Assembly (NCBI GenBank): GCA_905182985.1
Contig: CAJJDN010000170.1
Span: forward strand, 2,359 to 66,358
Source of the DNA: Paramecium sonneborni
Taxonomy: Eukaryota; Ciliophora; Oligohymenophorea; Peniculida; Parameciidae
Direction: 5' to 3'
Length of the DNA stretch: 64,000 bases
Shown here: one piece after another, positions 12,222 to 24,727 of the stretch
Position numbering within the stretch: the first letter of the stretch is position 1
How the letters are laid out: each line of letters opens with the position of its first letter
Program-made: the position numbers and the translations under genes
Notes under the pieces: generated by a model
Seen by the model: the letters and a program-made list of their open reading frames with translations, nothing else
Database searches by the model: none
What the model was told of the DNA's origin: nothing

Positions 12222-12923
12222 TCAAAAAATTAAACAGCATGGTTCCTCTTCTTTTGTAATTTAATGATTAATCTCAAAACAGAGCTTATTTCCATTGTTT
12301 TCAATTTGATTTTCCTTCTTAATTTTAATGATTCTTTTTGAAGCTTCTTTAAAAACTTAATTTATTCCTTCCTAAGTTAAAGCAGAACATTCAAAGTATT
12401 AAATTTTATAAGCTTAGATGATTTTTTGAGCCTGATTTAATAAATTATATTAATACAAAAGAGTTATTTATGTGTTAATTATTTTTAATTTCTCGAAGAT
12501 CAATTTTATTGCCAAGAAATATTTTAGGTATTTATAAATATTAATTTTAATTTAATTCAGGGTACCACTACATAATAATTAAAATTACTTTAGAAATAGC
12601 ATGATCAAAAGAATTAGAATCTATCACAGAAAATATTATTAGGAATAAATCTGCTGATTCATAGTATGATGGTCTAAGTGATCTATAATCATCAGAACCA
12701 GATATTTCCTATAAATTTAAAATAATATTTTAATTTTCATCATTTTTATCTTAAATTATAAAATTTTCAAATGGTATAGGGATAAGATCAGGTTAGAATT
12801 GGCCTTTTTGGTAACTATATATTTATTATTTCAACTAAACCTGTAAATGACACTTGATTTTCCTACACCGCAATCTCCTATTATAACAAATTTTAATGAT
12901 ATTGCTTCTTTGAAATTTTTCAT
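12222..12923 (-). CDS. Atypical Rho-family small GTPase
   Basis: 216 residues after removing introns 12815-12840 (26 nt) and 12432-12456 (25 nt). Motifs in order: P-loop GDCGVGKSS near residue 17, the switch II region EISGSDDYRSLRPSYYESA, the Rho-like FLIIFSV strand, GNKIDL for guanine specificity, and CSAL near residue 165. The C-terminus EEPCCLIF ends in a CaaX box (CLIF) that predicts geranylgeranylation and membrane attachment. The canonical DTAGQ is replaced: D by E and the catalytic Gln (Ras Q61) by Ser, so intrinsic GTP hydrolysis should be weak, as in constitutively GTP-bound Rho relatives. Spacing and the RPSYY context place it with Rho/Rac rather than Rab. A likely role is cortical or membrane signalling; targets are unknown. 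Confidence 0.85.
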
Positions 12924-12957
12924 AAATTATTATTTATATTAAATTTTTTATATCAAA

Positions 12958-13169
12958 TTATACTTATTTTTCCTTAATTTTGTTTAAGTTATATTATTTC
13001 TTTTATTATTTATTTTGACATTCGGATCTTCTGATTTACTTTTATTGAATTACATAATTTGTGTCAAGCTAAGATTGATATTTTAATGTTCATGATACGA
13101 AAGAAAACTAATATCAATAAAATGATTATTTGAGATTAAAAATTATCCAAATTTAATTTAAATTCATTA
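12958..13169. repeat. Left copy of a 212-bp repeat flanking the N gap
   Basis: By reading, identical to 14032-14243 on the other side of the N run. It is non-coding and lies just upstream of the Rho GTPase start. An exact match ending at the first N is what two overlapping, unmerged contig ends look like. Confidence 0.85.
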
Positions 13170-14031
13170 NNNNNNNNNNNNNNNNNNNNNNNNNNNNNNN
13201 NNNNNNNNNNNNNNNNNNNNNNNNNNNNNNNNNNNNNNNNNNNNNNNNNNNNNNNNNNNNNNNNNNNNNNNNNNNNNNNNNNNNNNNNNNNNNNNNNNNN
13301 NNNNNNNNNNNNNNNNNNNNNNNNNNNNNNNNNNNNNNNNNNNNNNNNNNNNNNNNNNNNNNNNNNNNNNNNNNNNNNNNNNNNNNNNNNNNNNNNNNNN
13401 NNNNNNNNNNNNNNNNNNNNNNNNNNNNNNNNNNNNNNNNNNNNNNNNNNNNNNNNNNNNNNNNNNNNNNNNNNNNNNNNNNNNNNNNNNNNNNNNNNNN
13501 NNNNNNNNNNNNNNNNNNNNNNNNNNNNNNNNNNNNNNNNNNNNNNNNNNNNNNNNNNNNNNNNNNNNNNNNNNNNNNNNNNNNNNNNNNNNNNNNNNNN
13601 NNNNNNNNNNNNNNNNNNNNNNNNNNNNNNNNNNNNNNNNNNNNNNNNNNNNNNNNNNNNNNNNNNNNNNNNNNNNNNNNNNNNNNNNNNNNNNNNNNNN
13701 NNNNNNNNNNNNNNNNNNNNNNNNNNNNNNNNNNNNNNNNNNNNNNNNNNNNNNNNNNNNNNNNNNNNNNNNNNNNNNNNNNNNNNNNNNNNNNNNNNNN
13801 NNNNNNNNNNNNNNNNNNNNNNNNNNNNNNNNNNNNNNNNNNNNNNNNNNNNNNNNNNNNNNNNNNNNNNNNNNNNNNNNNNNNNNNNNNNNNNNNNNNN
13901 NNNNNNNNNNNNNNNNNNNNNNNNNNNNNNNNNNNNNNNNNNNNNNNNNNNNNNNNNNNNNNNNNNNNNNNNNNNNNNNNNNNNNNNNNNNNNNNNNNNN
14001 NNNNNNNNNNNNNNNNNNNNNNNNNNNNNNN
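13170..14031. other. Assembly gap (862 N)
   Basis: No sequence. As the same 212 bp lies on both sides, the true gap may be zero length or a real tandem repeat may lie here. Nothing can be said about gene content. Confidence 0.95.
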
Positions 14032-14243
14032 TTATACTTATTTTTCCTTAATTTTGTTTAAGTTATATTATTTCTTTTATTATTTATTTTGACATTCGGA
14101 TCTTCTGATTTACTTTTATTGAATTACATAATTTGTGTCAAGCTAAGATTGATATTTTAATGTTCATGATACGAAAGAAAACTAATATCAATAAAATGAT
14201 TATTTGAGATTAAAAATTATCCAAATTTAATTTAAATTCATTA
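14032..14243. repeat. Right copy of the 212-bp gap-flanking repeat
   Basis: Exact direct copy of 12958-13169. It is followed by unique non-coding DNA up to the end of the DUF4215 gene at 14656. Confidence 0.85.
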
Positions 14244-14655
14244 TCATTAAATATTATTTTTAATATGTAGCCAAATTCTTTAAAATAAATCATTTTTTGA
14301 TACCTAATCATAAAATCATCATTTCTCTAGTATTAATTATCAACTTTGCCTTAAACTTTTGATGTTTTGCCTAAACCTAATTGAATTTTTTTCTATGATA
14401 CTTCAATTTTAATTTAAACAAAAAAATAAATTCTTATAAAAAATATTTCGATTTTATTGCAACATTTCTCCAAAGTTAAAATAAATTTTGTCAATAAAAA
14501 TTAAAAAAGAAACAAATTGAACATATAATGATTTAGGATCGTGAAAAAAAATCTATAAGATTTAAAAAAAAGTAATAAATATCAAAAATATTACATATTA
14601 TTAAACATTAATTTATATTAATATTGTATAAAAATTAATTGTCAAATTTAAAAAA
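14244..14655. other. Intergenic spacer, no gene seen
   Basis: About 410 bp of AT-rich DNA downstream of the DUF4215 gene, with long A/T runs and no open frame of note. Confidence 0.5.
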
Positions 14656-17600
14656 TCAGAATACTTAAACAAAAACATTGGTTGAGATTATATTTTTAAT
14701 TTCTTATTTACTTTTTTTGTTATTGTATTTCTAAAAACTTTGATATAATTCATAAACAGTTTTGACTAAAGGACCAATCAAGCTGAAAACTAAGAGTCCA
14801 ATTTGTAAAAAACCTATATAAATTTGTTAATTAAAAGTTGTGTAGCTTTAAAAATCTTTACTGTATGTAATATTTAATAGTAAGTGAAAGGTTATTGGAA
14901 TTTCTAGTGATAATGTGGTCAAAATTTCTATTTTCGAAGTTATAAATTTAAGTCCTAGAGCTAATGTAATGTAAAATGTTATAAAAAATCCCATTAATAT
15001 AGATTAAACTGTAGGATGAAATTGCATTGATGTTAATAAAAAATGAAAAGAAAACTTTTTAAATAAAATTAACTTTTCATGTTAAATTTATTTTCCTTTA
15101 GTAATATCTAATTTATTATAAAGTTTTCTAAAGTCATAAAAGAAAATTTGTAACATAATCCAAAAACAAATAAAGCAAATTAATAAAGATATATTTTATC
15201 TATATTCAGAGTTGGTATATGAGTTTAAAAATAATCCAACCTTAAACATTAAGTCCCAACTGTTTGCATAAAAGAATTAAATAAAAGTATTTCTATTAAT
15301 TATTTTCGATATTTCTAAATTATTTTTTTTATATATGTAGAGATTGATGAAAAATTATTAAAAGAGATCACAGTTAAATTTCCTAATAAAAGAAAAGATT
15401 TTTTCCAAAGAAATGTATTTTGAAAAATATTTTTCATAAATAAAAAGCATCAAAATAAATGCACCTCCAATACTCAGCTAAAATATAAAACAATTAAAAT
15501 TAGATAAAAAATCTGCATTTAATTCATATTCTTTAAATTTACCAATGCTTTCTAGAAAGTTATCTTCAATTAAATTTTAATATAAATCTTCAAATTTTAA
15601 ATAGTTTAGCAAAGGTTCTAAACTAATAAAATTTGAAGATTCAAAATAAATTTAAACATTATAAGGATATGCAACATTAATATATTTTAAATACTATTAA
15701 TATTAGAGAATATCTATTAATTCTATTGTTTAAGCAAATCTTCCTAAAATTATCATAATAACACTACTGCAACCTATACTAAGCATAAAACTATAACCAA
15801 TAGTTTTTAAAGTTTTTGAAGTGTCTCTTTAAAATGATGTTAAAACTTTAGGAGCTTTAAGTTCAATAGAAATATTTGTAGGAGATACAGATTATTCATT
15901 TTCATCAAAAATAGTTTCATTAATGAAAATAGTAAAATTAACTTTGCTTTATATCTATTCGTAAAATTAAATTTTAAAATCGTAAAATATTTATCTATGT
16001 TCATTTTAAGCTATAGGAATTACAGGAATGCTTGTTATTTGATAATTATCTTCTTAAATCCCTAAAATTTTGAATGAATTTTAATTTATAAAATTTTGAG
16101 GTAATGTATTAGATATTAGTCTAACTTTTAAAGAATATGTAAATTAAACAAATTAATAAAGATTTGTGGAATTTAAATATTGAAGATAAGATGTTGTTAA
16201 TGAATAACAAGTATTAATTTATTCTTATTTATTAAAACAGATCCAATTACTTTCAATTTAACATAAATTGGAGCATCCATCGTTACTTAAAATGTTACCA
16301 TCATCACATTCTTCAGAAAGTTCTAGAACTCCATCTCCACATAAAAATTTTAAACATGTTCCATTTAGAAGTTTAAATTATTATTAACATTTTAGACATT
16401 AGCCTTGAATACATTCTAAACATTCATTTGTACAATTATAATTAGTATTGGTATTTTAAATATCTACATCATTAGGATTAAGTTTTAGACATTTTCCATC
16501 AATATATAATTCATCAATTTAACAAAGATCATGACATTGTCCATATTAGCATCTTTAACAATCAGAATTACATTCTAATTAACAATTATAACAACCATCA
16601 AATTAAAGTTGATTGCCATCTTCACATTATTCTAAACCAGGTACGATATAATTATCTCCGCATATAGGTATACAGATGTCTTAGACTGAATGAAAGTATT
16701 CTTAACAAATTTAACATTAATTTAAATAATTGCATAGTAAACAATTAGAACATTCAGATTAACATTAATAACATCCATCTCCAATCAAATCATTACCGTC
16801 ATCACATTATTCAGTTGGTACAGTAATACCATCTCCACAAAATGGTATACAATTTTCATCAATCAAATACCATCCTTCTTAACAGAGTAAACATTTTGAA
16901 TTAACACAATTTAAACATTCTAATTAATAATTTTATTAACATTAAAAACAACCATCAAATTAAATTTTATTGCCATCATCACATATTTCAAATTATTGTA
17001 TTAATCCATCATTGCATATTGATACACATTATTTTTTAGATTTTGTCAATTCATAACCAAATTAACATTCAAGACAGATATTCCATTATTAATTTGTACA
17101 TAATGGAATATTATAAATCTAACATTAATTATAATAATATCCCATAATACCATAATTTAAAGGATTACAATCTAAAAATTATGAAAACATTAATCTCATA
17201 TGATCATTATTCAATTAAATATGTTAATAATATCCTTGAGTTTATATATCTTCTATTTGTGATAAACAACCCTTTGATTATTAATCTCTCACATCACATA
17301 CATAAATACATTTTTGATTAATTAATTCATATGGTTATAAACATTCAATACATTTTCCTTTTTCACATTACTTACAAAAATTAGGACAAGAGTATTTACA
17401 TTAATGACAACCATCATAAGGAATAGAATTACCATCATCACACTCCTCATTTTATACTAATTTTAAATCACCACACTTTGGATTACAACTCTAATCTTAT
17501 TGGTTGTATATCCAACCTTCTTCACATTATAAGCAAATATTTCTTACACAAAATATACAACCTTCAACATATTGAAGTATATCTAATAAACAACCTTCAT

Positions 17601-18524
17601 AGGGTTATTAATTAGATTCTTCAATAATCTTTATAATCTTTTAATTAGTAAACAATAAAAAGTCTTCAACTCCAAAACGTGGTCCTGTTACTGTTGGTGA
17701 AGTTTGTGAAAAAACAAAATCTATACGGATCTTAATTGTAGGATTTGAGTGAGCCATTTCATTTAGTCTTAAATCTAAATTTTATATTAAAAAGCAGTAT
17801 TATGGAATAGTATCTATTACAGATGATAATTTTTATGTTGTAGTTACAATTTGATCATCTATTTTTAATGTAACAGTTGGACTATTACAATTTTATAATA
17901 CAAATTTTATTGCACAACTAATTTTATTATGAGGATTTAAGTTGACATTCGTTTCCATATAACTACTTGAAGTTGAACCTATAAAATTAACCCCTAATTT
18001 GCTAATTAAAAAATACCTCCACAACTAAAACTTTGACCTAAACTTGCTGTTAATATAGGAACTTAAATTTAATCTAAACATCCATTTGAATTACATGCTT
18101 AACATCCAGAAGGGCATTCATCTATTTCTAATTTTAAATTAGAAATCCCCCATCTATTTCCTTCACCTTTTAAAACAACAGTTAGAGACGGATAAAAATG
18201 TTCGAAACTTACTTCAATATTAACCTCTTCATCATTTATTGTATTATCTTAACATAAATTAGTTGTAATGTCTAATTGTGATTAGAAAGCTCGATCGTAT
18301 ATTTTTTCATAATTAGCATAAATGGTAAAGTTTTTATTATTCCATGTATCGATTCTAAACTAATTTTAAGAATAGTACCTCCAAAATTTTAGGGATATGA
18401 TAACTTAATAATGAGGAACAAGAGTAAATTTTCGATGCACTACCAAATTGTCCAATATGGGGTTATCAAAATATAATATTTGCTGCGAATTACAATAATC
18501 AATACCACCAACATAAGGGTTCAT
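14656..18524 (-). CDS. Large Cys-rich DUF4215 surface protein with C-terminal membrane segments
   Basis: 1,281 residues from the ATG at 18522-18524 to the TGA at 14656, with one intron at 17994-18016 (23 nt). After an N-terminal domain (LVPHYQVIISLKFW, then DECPSGCQACNSNGC) come five DUF4215-type repeats, for example CGDGITVPTEQCDDGN and CGDGVLELSEECDDGN, each with a DGC...C core, mixed with furin/EGF-like C-x2-C clusters. From about residue 800 on, the protein becomes hydrophobic with several predicted membrane helices, including GFLQIGLLVFSLIGPLV near the end. Such proteins are abundant in Paramecium and are presumed cell-surface or receptor-like. No signal peptide is seen after the chosen ATG, and family-like pieces in other frames lie just upstream (18.5-18.6 kb), so the true N-terminus may be longer, frameshifted or interrupted. 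Confidence 0.8.
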
Positions 18525-18918
18525 AGCTATCAATAACCATTAATCTAAAATTTAATATTAGTATACTAGGTAATGTGAATCCACTCATAAAGTCTGTACA
18601 GACTATTTATCGATTAAATACACTTAAAATCATTTTGAGTAGAATTATTATACGTAAATGCTTTTAAATTTCATCAAGAAGTGATATTAGGCTATCTACA
18701 TTAAATATCATTAAAATTTTTAATAGAAATAATTATATTTAAAGTGTGTTTTCAGACTAAAAGTTAAAGAAATTTTTATTCTCATAGATAACAATATTAA
18801 TGTCTTAATTTAGTCAAAAAAGTATTGTAAACTTCAACTAAAGTTAATTGTTTCTAATATTAGTTTTAAAAATTTCACCATTTAAGTTCGTTATTAATCA
18901 AAAGAAATAAATAGTAAA
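18525..18918. other. Region upstream of the DUF4215 gene
   Basis: Holds fragments resembling the missing N-terminal part of the DUF4215 protein in shifted frames on the - strand, such as an ATG-led stretch from about 18634 ending with a hydrophobic run, but no consistent splice model. The rest shows nothing recognisable. Confidence 0.4.
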
Positions 18919-19203
18919 TCATTAATCTAAACTTCCATTATTATTTTCATAAATGCAATAATTTTTTTATTTATATCGTTTTTATTTCCATAATAATTTT
19001 AAAAGCATGTGTGTATTTAATACCACAATTCTTCTGAATTAAGTTTACGTTTAATGCTATTCTTAATAAGAGTTTTCTAAAATCAAAAAAGATTTTTCTT
19101 GATTTGTACAATATTGTAATTATATTTGAAATTAAAAAAAAGCTAAGCTTTTTAGATAATTCATCTTTTCTTCATTTAAAATTTTTTGTAAGCTCGAATT
19201 CAT
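18919..19203 (-). CDS. Small open frame of unknown function (94 residues)
   Basis: Open from the ATG at 19201-19203 to the TGA at 18919-18921. The protein starts MNSSLQKILNEEKMNYLKSL, is Gln- and Asn-rich, and has a basic stretch near the end (LLKLLWKQKRYKQKNY). Composition resembles real genes of this genome, and a TGA-free frame of this length is unusual in the surrounding DNA, yet there is no recognisable domain. It could be a first exon, a decayed gene or chance. Confidence 0.3.
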
Positions 19204-22200
19204 GTTTTTAAATGAAATTTTTGCTTTTTTGGCTTTTGAGATTCATTGATTTAAAGGTGAAATCAAAAAAAAAGTGTAAATGTGTAAAATATTTCAACTT
19301 AATCCTTGAAAATTTTTTTTTAATAATTCAATTTGAAAATAGCCTAAGATAGCCTAAGAGTATGAGAAATAAGCAAATTAAAAGTCTAACTACTAGCTTA
19401 ATAACAAAAAGCAGTAAATATTGATAAATATCGAAATTTTTGTACCAATATTACCTTCTTCTTCTTTAAATTATGTCTATATTAAACTTTTCTGGAACTT
19501 TTTTTTACATTTTAATACACACTCTCCCTATTTTAGTGTTAACATTCCACTTAAATATATATCAAAATGAAATATTATAATATAGACTGTTTGTTGTTTG
19601 CACAAATTAAAAATTTCTTTTTTGAAGCTTAAGAGAGGTTTAATTTGATTTGGATTAAGAGGATATTTAAAGTACTTTTTCTTAGAATATCTAAGAATCC
19701 CTAATTCTTTTCTTTGATATTCTAATTAATATGTATATATTATAATTCAATGTCTTTTGTCTCTATAAAAATTGGTTTAAAGACTTGAAACAATTCAAAT
19801 TTTATATAATTCTAATAGAATAGAGAAACATTATTTAGCGTATTTTCAAATCCTTTCCACTTTTGTGTTAATTTTCTTAATGCTAACTCTCTTATTTTAG
19901 AAATAGATTCTAGATTATGATTAATTCATTCTATTATATATACACATATCATGATAAAATATTCAAATTGGATTTAGAGAATTTTGTATTGAAGAGAATA
20001 AAATTCAGAAATAATTAAAATAAAAAAACATTTCAGTTTAATTATTTTAAAGTGTAAATATGGAAAAAGAACTAGAATAATTTTAATTTATGCAATAATA
20101 GATTAAAAGTAATATCAAATGACTAAAAATTCTAAAATTTTAGAATGACTAAAATATATACTCAAAGTTTTATAGAATTCGAAGATATTTTAAAAGGATT
20201 CGTTTAGTTTAATTCGTATAGCAAGTGAAATGAATTGCTCCAAATACCCTTATATTGAATTGAACATAAAACTATTTTTATCTTTTTTTTCATATTTGAC
20301 ATAATATGTAGAGTTTTTTCCTAATTATAGAATATTTAAAATATTTAAGAAAAAAAAAATTAATGCTAGATGATATTTATAGTTTAATGACCATTTAATT
20401 TGATTTTAAAATAAACTCTAAGAGACTAAGTGTTATATTGTTTACAGTAAAAGATAAATTTTTTAGAATGTTAGTCAGATATAAGAAGATATTGGAATAA
20501 TATTAATTCATTTTATATTTAGAAATGAAATAATAAAATCAAAAGAATATTTATATTAATGAAAATTTAATAAATTATCAAATGAATTCAAATCAAATAT
20601 TCTAAAATAATCATAAATATATTTTTAGATCCACTTTTTTTTTTTAGTTTATATAGCCGTTTAATTTATAATTAGATATCTTAACTAATATCCCTCCTCA
20701 TTCATACGCACCTCCTCATTCATAAAATCTTCTCATTCATACGCATCTCCTCATTCATACGCATCTCCTCATTCATAAAAAGTATATTTCATTTTTCCTC
20801 ATTCAATTTCAAAATACTTCTAGAAATGCAATATAGGCATTCAGAACTCGGTTCTTTCTGATTGTATCTATAATCATCATATCTTTACTTTCTTAAATTT
20901 AAAACTCTAATAAATTAGTCCACAGCCATAAGCCAGCATATTAGATTTTGATATTCAGAATTCAATATTCTATAAGAACTAAAGAGATTATTTTTCAAAT
21001 TGAAATGAAAAATTATCATTGCTTTTTTCTATTTATAATCTAAAAATTTAAGTACATTTTTAAAAAAGGATTTTTGAATTAATCTAGTTCATTTTTTGGA
21101 TGTATATATAAAGATAAAAATATAATTAAGTCGATTAAATAAATATTTATTTTAGATTTAGTTTTACATTATTAATTCAAAATAAATATAGTACTCAATT
21201 GATTCATAAAATTAGATTAGAATATATGTAATACGTTTTGAGTTCTTTTCTATATTTTATATCAACAAACAAAAATTATATTGAAGAAATTTTCAATAGA
21301 TAGAATTGTTATCATAATATATTTTAAATTACTCTTCTCTATCGTACAACTGTTCAAATAAATCATTCATCGAGACATAAAAAGTATAAAATAGATAGCC
21401 AAAATCATTTTAGAGGGAAAATTACCATAAAAATAATACAATTAGAAGAACAGTTAAGAATAATAAGACACTATGTGTTTGAGTAAGATGCTTTATTATT
21501 TATATATTGTTGATTACACTTATCTTTTTTTTTCTAGATACTTTTTAACTCCTCTGAGAATGTTAGAATAAAACATTTGAAATCCTTTGAATATATATTC
21601 AGAAAATAAGTGTATTTAGATCGTCCTAAATATAAGTACTCAAATAATTTAGTTAATTTCATCATAAAAAATTAAGTTTTAGTAGAAAGTTTATGAATTT
21701 TAAGCATATAAAAAAAATAGGAATCATTTAAAATTTAATTCGGCTAAGTATAAATATAAATTCATTAAAATGAAAGAAAGAATTGAAAAATCTTCATTTT
21801 GTATAATAAAAGATGAATAAAATAAAACTTTAAAAATCTACTTCAGCTTAAGAATTTGTATTAATTTAGAGACAAAAGATTATCTTGAAAAATATATTAA
21901 AAAAATCTCAATTTCAAAATGATCAACAGAAAATCAATTTTTAAAAACATATACATGAAATATCAAATGCAATTAAATTACAAATAATTTATTATCTATG
22001 ATGTAAATTATTATTTAAAATGTTTTAGAATTAGAAAACTAATCAAGCAGGTTTAAAATTAAGATTCATAAATTAAATTAGAGAGCATATTTAAAATTAA
22101 ATAACCAAAAAGAAAATTATATATAAAATAATAGTAACTATAGAAATGCTATTTTATATATTTAAAATGAAAAAAGTTCTCAATTATTTTTGATATATCC

Positions 22201-23053
22201 AATAAATTAATTAAAGATAATATTGATATTGAATAATTATATTTATGGTAAATAAATGAATTGTTATACACTTTCAAGGTAATTCAGTTAAAATTTTGCT
22301 TCATTAAATTTATTGTAAAAAACAAAATTATGGAAAATAGAATGGAATTTAAATAATCAAACACTTAAGATCATTAACTTAATTTTTAAATTGTTTCAAA
22401 TTCTAAAAATTCAACAAAGTTGATTTAAAATGGTCTGATTACATAATAACTTTCTTTATATAAAAATATATCAACAAACATGAATTAGAAAGAATATAAT
22501 ATTTAATTTTATATGCTCATGTTAGAATTCCCACCTATTAACACTTATACTAAAATTTTTTTAAATATTCTTTTGAATGTTGCTGCAAATGAATAATAAA
22601 TTTAATTCCGAGGAAAGCTTAAAGTTCGATTGAGAACCCTTTCTTTTATTTAAGTTTATCCATTTAACATAAAATAAGAACAAAATTTATAAAAATTTTA
22701 AAAACTACATATTGATGTCTAAAAGGATAATGTTAGCTGGGATTTCTCTATGGTTTTAGATTCAATTTTTATATTTTTATTGTATAACTTATAGATGATT
22801 TTTGTTTAATCATTGAAATTTTTTTTTCATTAATCAATAGAAAGCAAATCAAAAAGATTAATAAATTTCAAAGGAAAGGATGTAAAAATTCGCTTAATAG
22901 GTTGTTTTGAAGAAATACCTGCAAACCTTAATTTTTAATATTTAACTAAAGATTTTTAAAAGTTAATATAATTTTTTTTCTTTAAGTAATTATTAAATAT
23001 ATTACGTATTTTCTAGACATTATTATAATAATTCCAAAAATAATTATTTTCTA
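19204..23053. other. Gene desert of about 3.8 kb
   Basis: No convincing gene on either strand. A short 18-bp repeat array lies at 20693-20780. A 78-codon TGA-free frame from the ATG at 21919 on the + strand, with overlapping open stretches in another frame (about 21.8-22.1 kb), may be remains of a decayed gene, but nothing is recognisable. The region is unusually long for a genome with otherwise compact spacing. Confidence 0.5.
20693..20780. repeat. Degenerate 18-bp tandem repeat
   Basis: About five units based on CTCCTCATTCATACGCAT occur in a row, some truncated to CTCCTCATTCATAAAA. This is GC-richer than its surroundings. It lies in the gene desert; function unknown. Confidence 0.8.
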
Positions 23054-23512
23054 TCATTATTATAAACTATAAATTACTGATTCCTCCAAATCATAAATTT
23101 AATTTACATGATCAAAGTCTTCATAATTTGTTTCATCTTTTTAAAGTTTTAACTTTTGTACTATGATCTCAATATCTAAAAGGCTTTATTGTTCAAAATC
23201 CAAATTATTCAAAATAACTTTCTCATCATTTCTATAAATTGGATCTTAAAATTATTATTCTAATAATTCAGTATCTTTCATTTCATTCAAAATATATGAA
23301 TTTTCAATTTCCAATTCATTATTATTTACATTCGAGTATTGTTTTTCATTATTAGCTGTATTAATTGAATCCGAGCTTCCATTTTATTGAGAATTTACAC
23401 TACTTTCTTAAGATAGTTCGAAAATCATCTGTTGATTGTTATTTTGCTAATATTATTATATATTCATTAAAAAGTTGGATATTTGATCGTTACCTGAAGA
23501 TTAATTTTGCAT
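23054..23512 (-). CDS. Small acidic N/Q-rich protein (left copy)
   Basis: 152 residues from ATG 23510-23512 to TGA 23054, no intron. Starts MQNQSSGNDQISNFLMNI, is rich in Asn, Gln, Glu and Asp, and has a possible coiled-coil near the end (LLDIEIIVQKLKLQKDE). No known domain is seen. It is identical to the copy at 24269-24727 and is probably the same locus represented twice by the assembly. Confidence 0.6.
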
Positions 23513-24106
23513 TTTAATATTATTAAATTTTTTAAATTACAAAGTTCCTCTTAAAATAATAGATCTTCAATAATATATTTTTTTTTATATTTTGATCCAA
23601 TAAAAATAATAATATTTATACATCAATAGCCACCAAATACAATTTAAATTAATTTTATCTAATCAATTTCATACTAAAATAATCTTACAAAAATGATGTA
23701 AATTTTTAATATTTAGAATGTTAATAAATTTTCAATATAATAATTAAATTAGTCAAATTTAAGAATAGAGGGTATTTATTTTTCAATACATTTTATTTAT
23801 CGCCTGCAGTATTAATAACAAAATTCTTCCAATATTATAATTTGTGAAATCAAAAACTGTTGAGTTAGGATAATCTTTATTTTTATCAGATTAAGTTAAT
23901 ATTAGATTTGATTAAAATTCATCTTAAACAATATTTTAAAGAGAAGTTAAATAATTAGAATATAATAAATATTATATTAAATCCTTGCAATTCTTGAAAA
24001 AAAAAGTACAATCTGAAAGTTATAATCCATTTTTAATATAATTTTAATATTTAAATAATGAAATATTATTATAAATATTTTTATAATAAGAAGAAAAGTA
24101 TATTAT
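23513..24106. other. Spacer between acidic gene and MORN fragment (left copy)
   Basis: Duplicate of 24728-25321. On the - strand it includes the open frame 23783-24106 that continues the MORN frame past its TGA in the right copy. Nothing else is visible. Confidence 0.5.
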
Positions 24107-24253
24107 TCAATCAAAAAAAGTATTTAATGGTTTTTAAATAAGAGTACAATCTTGGTTATCTATTAAAACTGGTGTTTCTTATCTGAAAAAATAGAGAAAC
24201 ATCATTTGATTTTCATATTTAGAGTGAAACTTAAAAATAAAATAAAAATAGAT
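24107..24253 (-). pseudogene. Truncated 3' fragment of the MORN gene (assembly duplicate)
   Basis: Identical to the last 147 bp of the MORN gene in the right copy (25322-25468) and cut off at the N. It ends inside the last intron, so it cannot be a gene by itself. Most likely an artefact of the unmerged overlap. Confidence 0.75.
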
Positions 24254-24268
24254 NATAATTATTTTCTA

Positions 24269-24727
24269 TCATTATTATAAACTATAAATTACTGATTCCT
24301 CCAAATCATAAATTTAATTTACATGATCAAAGTCTTCATAATTTGTTTCATCTTTTTAAAGTTTTAACTTTTGTACTATGATCTCAATATCTAAAAGGCT
24401 TTATTGTTCAAAATCCAAATTATTCAAAATAACTTTCTCATCATTTCTATAAATTGGATCTTAAAATTATTATTCTAATAATTCAGTATCTTTCATTTCA
24501 TTCAAAATATATGAATTTTCAATTTCCAATTCATTATTATTTACATTCGAGTATTGTTTTTCATTATTAGCTGTATTAATTGAATCCGAGCTTCCATTTT
24601 ATTGAGAATTTACACTACTTTCTTAAGATAGTTCGAAAATCATCTGTTGATTGTTATTTTGCTAATATTATTATATATTCATTAAAAAGTTGGATATTTG
24701 ATCGTTACCTGAAGATTAATTTTGCAT
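24269..24727 (-). CDS. Small acidic N/Q-rich protein (right copy)
   Basis: Same 152-residue product as at 23054-23512. This copy sits downstream of the full MORN gene, on the same strand, about 590 bp after its TGA. No domain is recognised; composition suggests a soluble, partly disordered protein. Confidence 0.6.

Larger units (their letters stand above)
23040..24253. repeat. Left copy of a 1,214-bp direct repeat ending at a single N
   Basis: Appears identical to 24255-25468; the two are separated by one N at 24254. It contains a whole copy of the small acidic protein gene and a cut-off piece of the MORN gene. Exactness and the N at the junction point to an unmerged contig overlap. Confidence 0.85.

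Noticed and set aside
21919..22155. A 78-codon + strand gene in the desert
   Set aside because: No recognisable features, a parallel open frame overlaps it, and composition is low-complexity.
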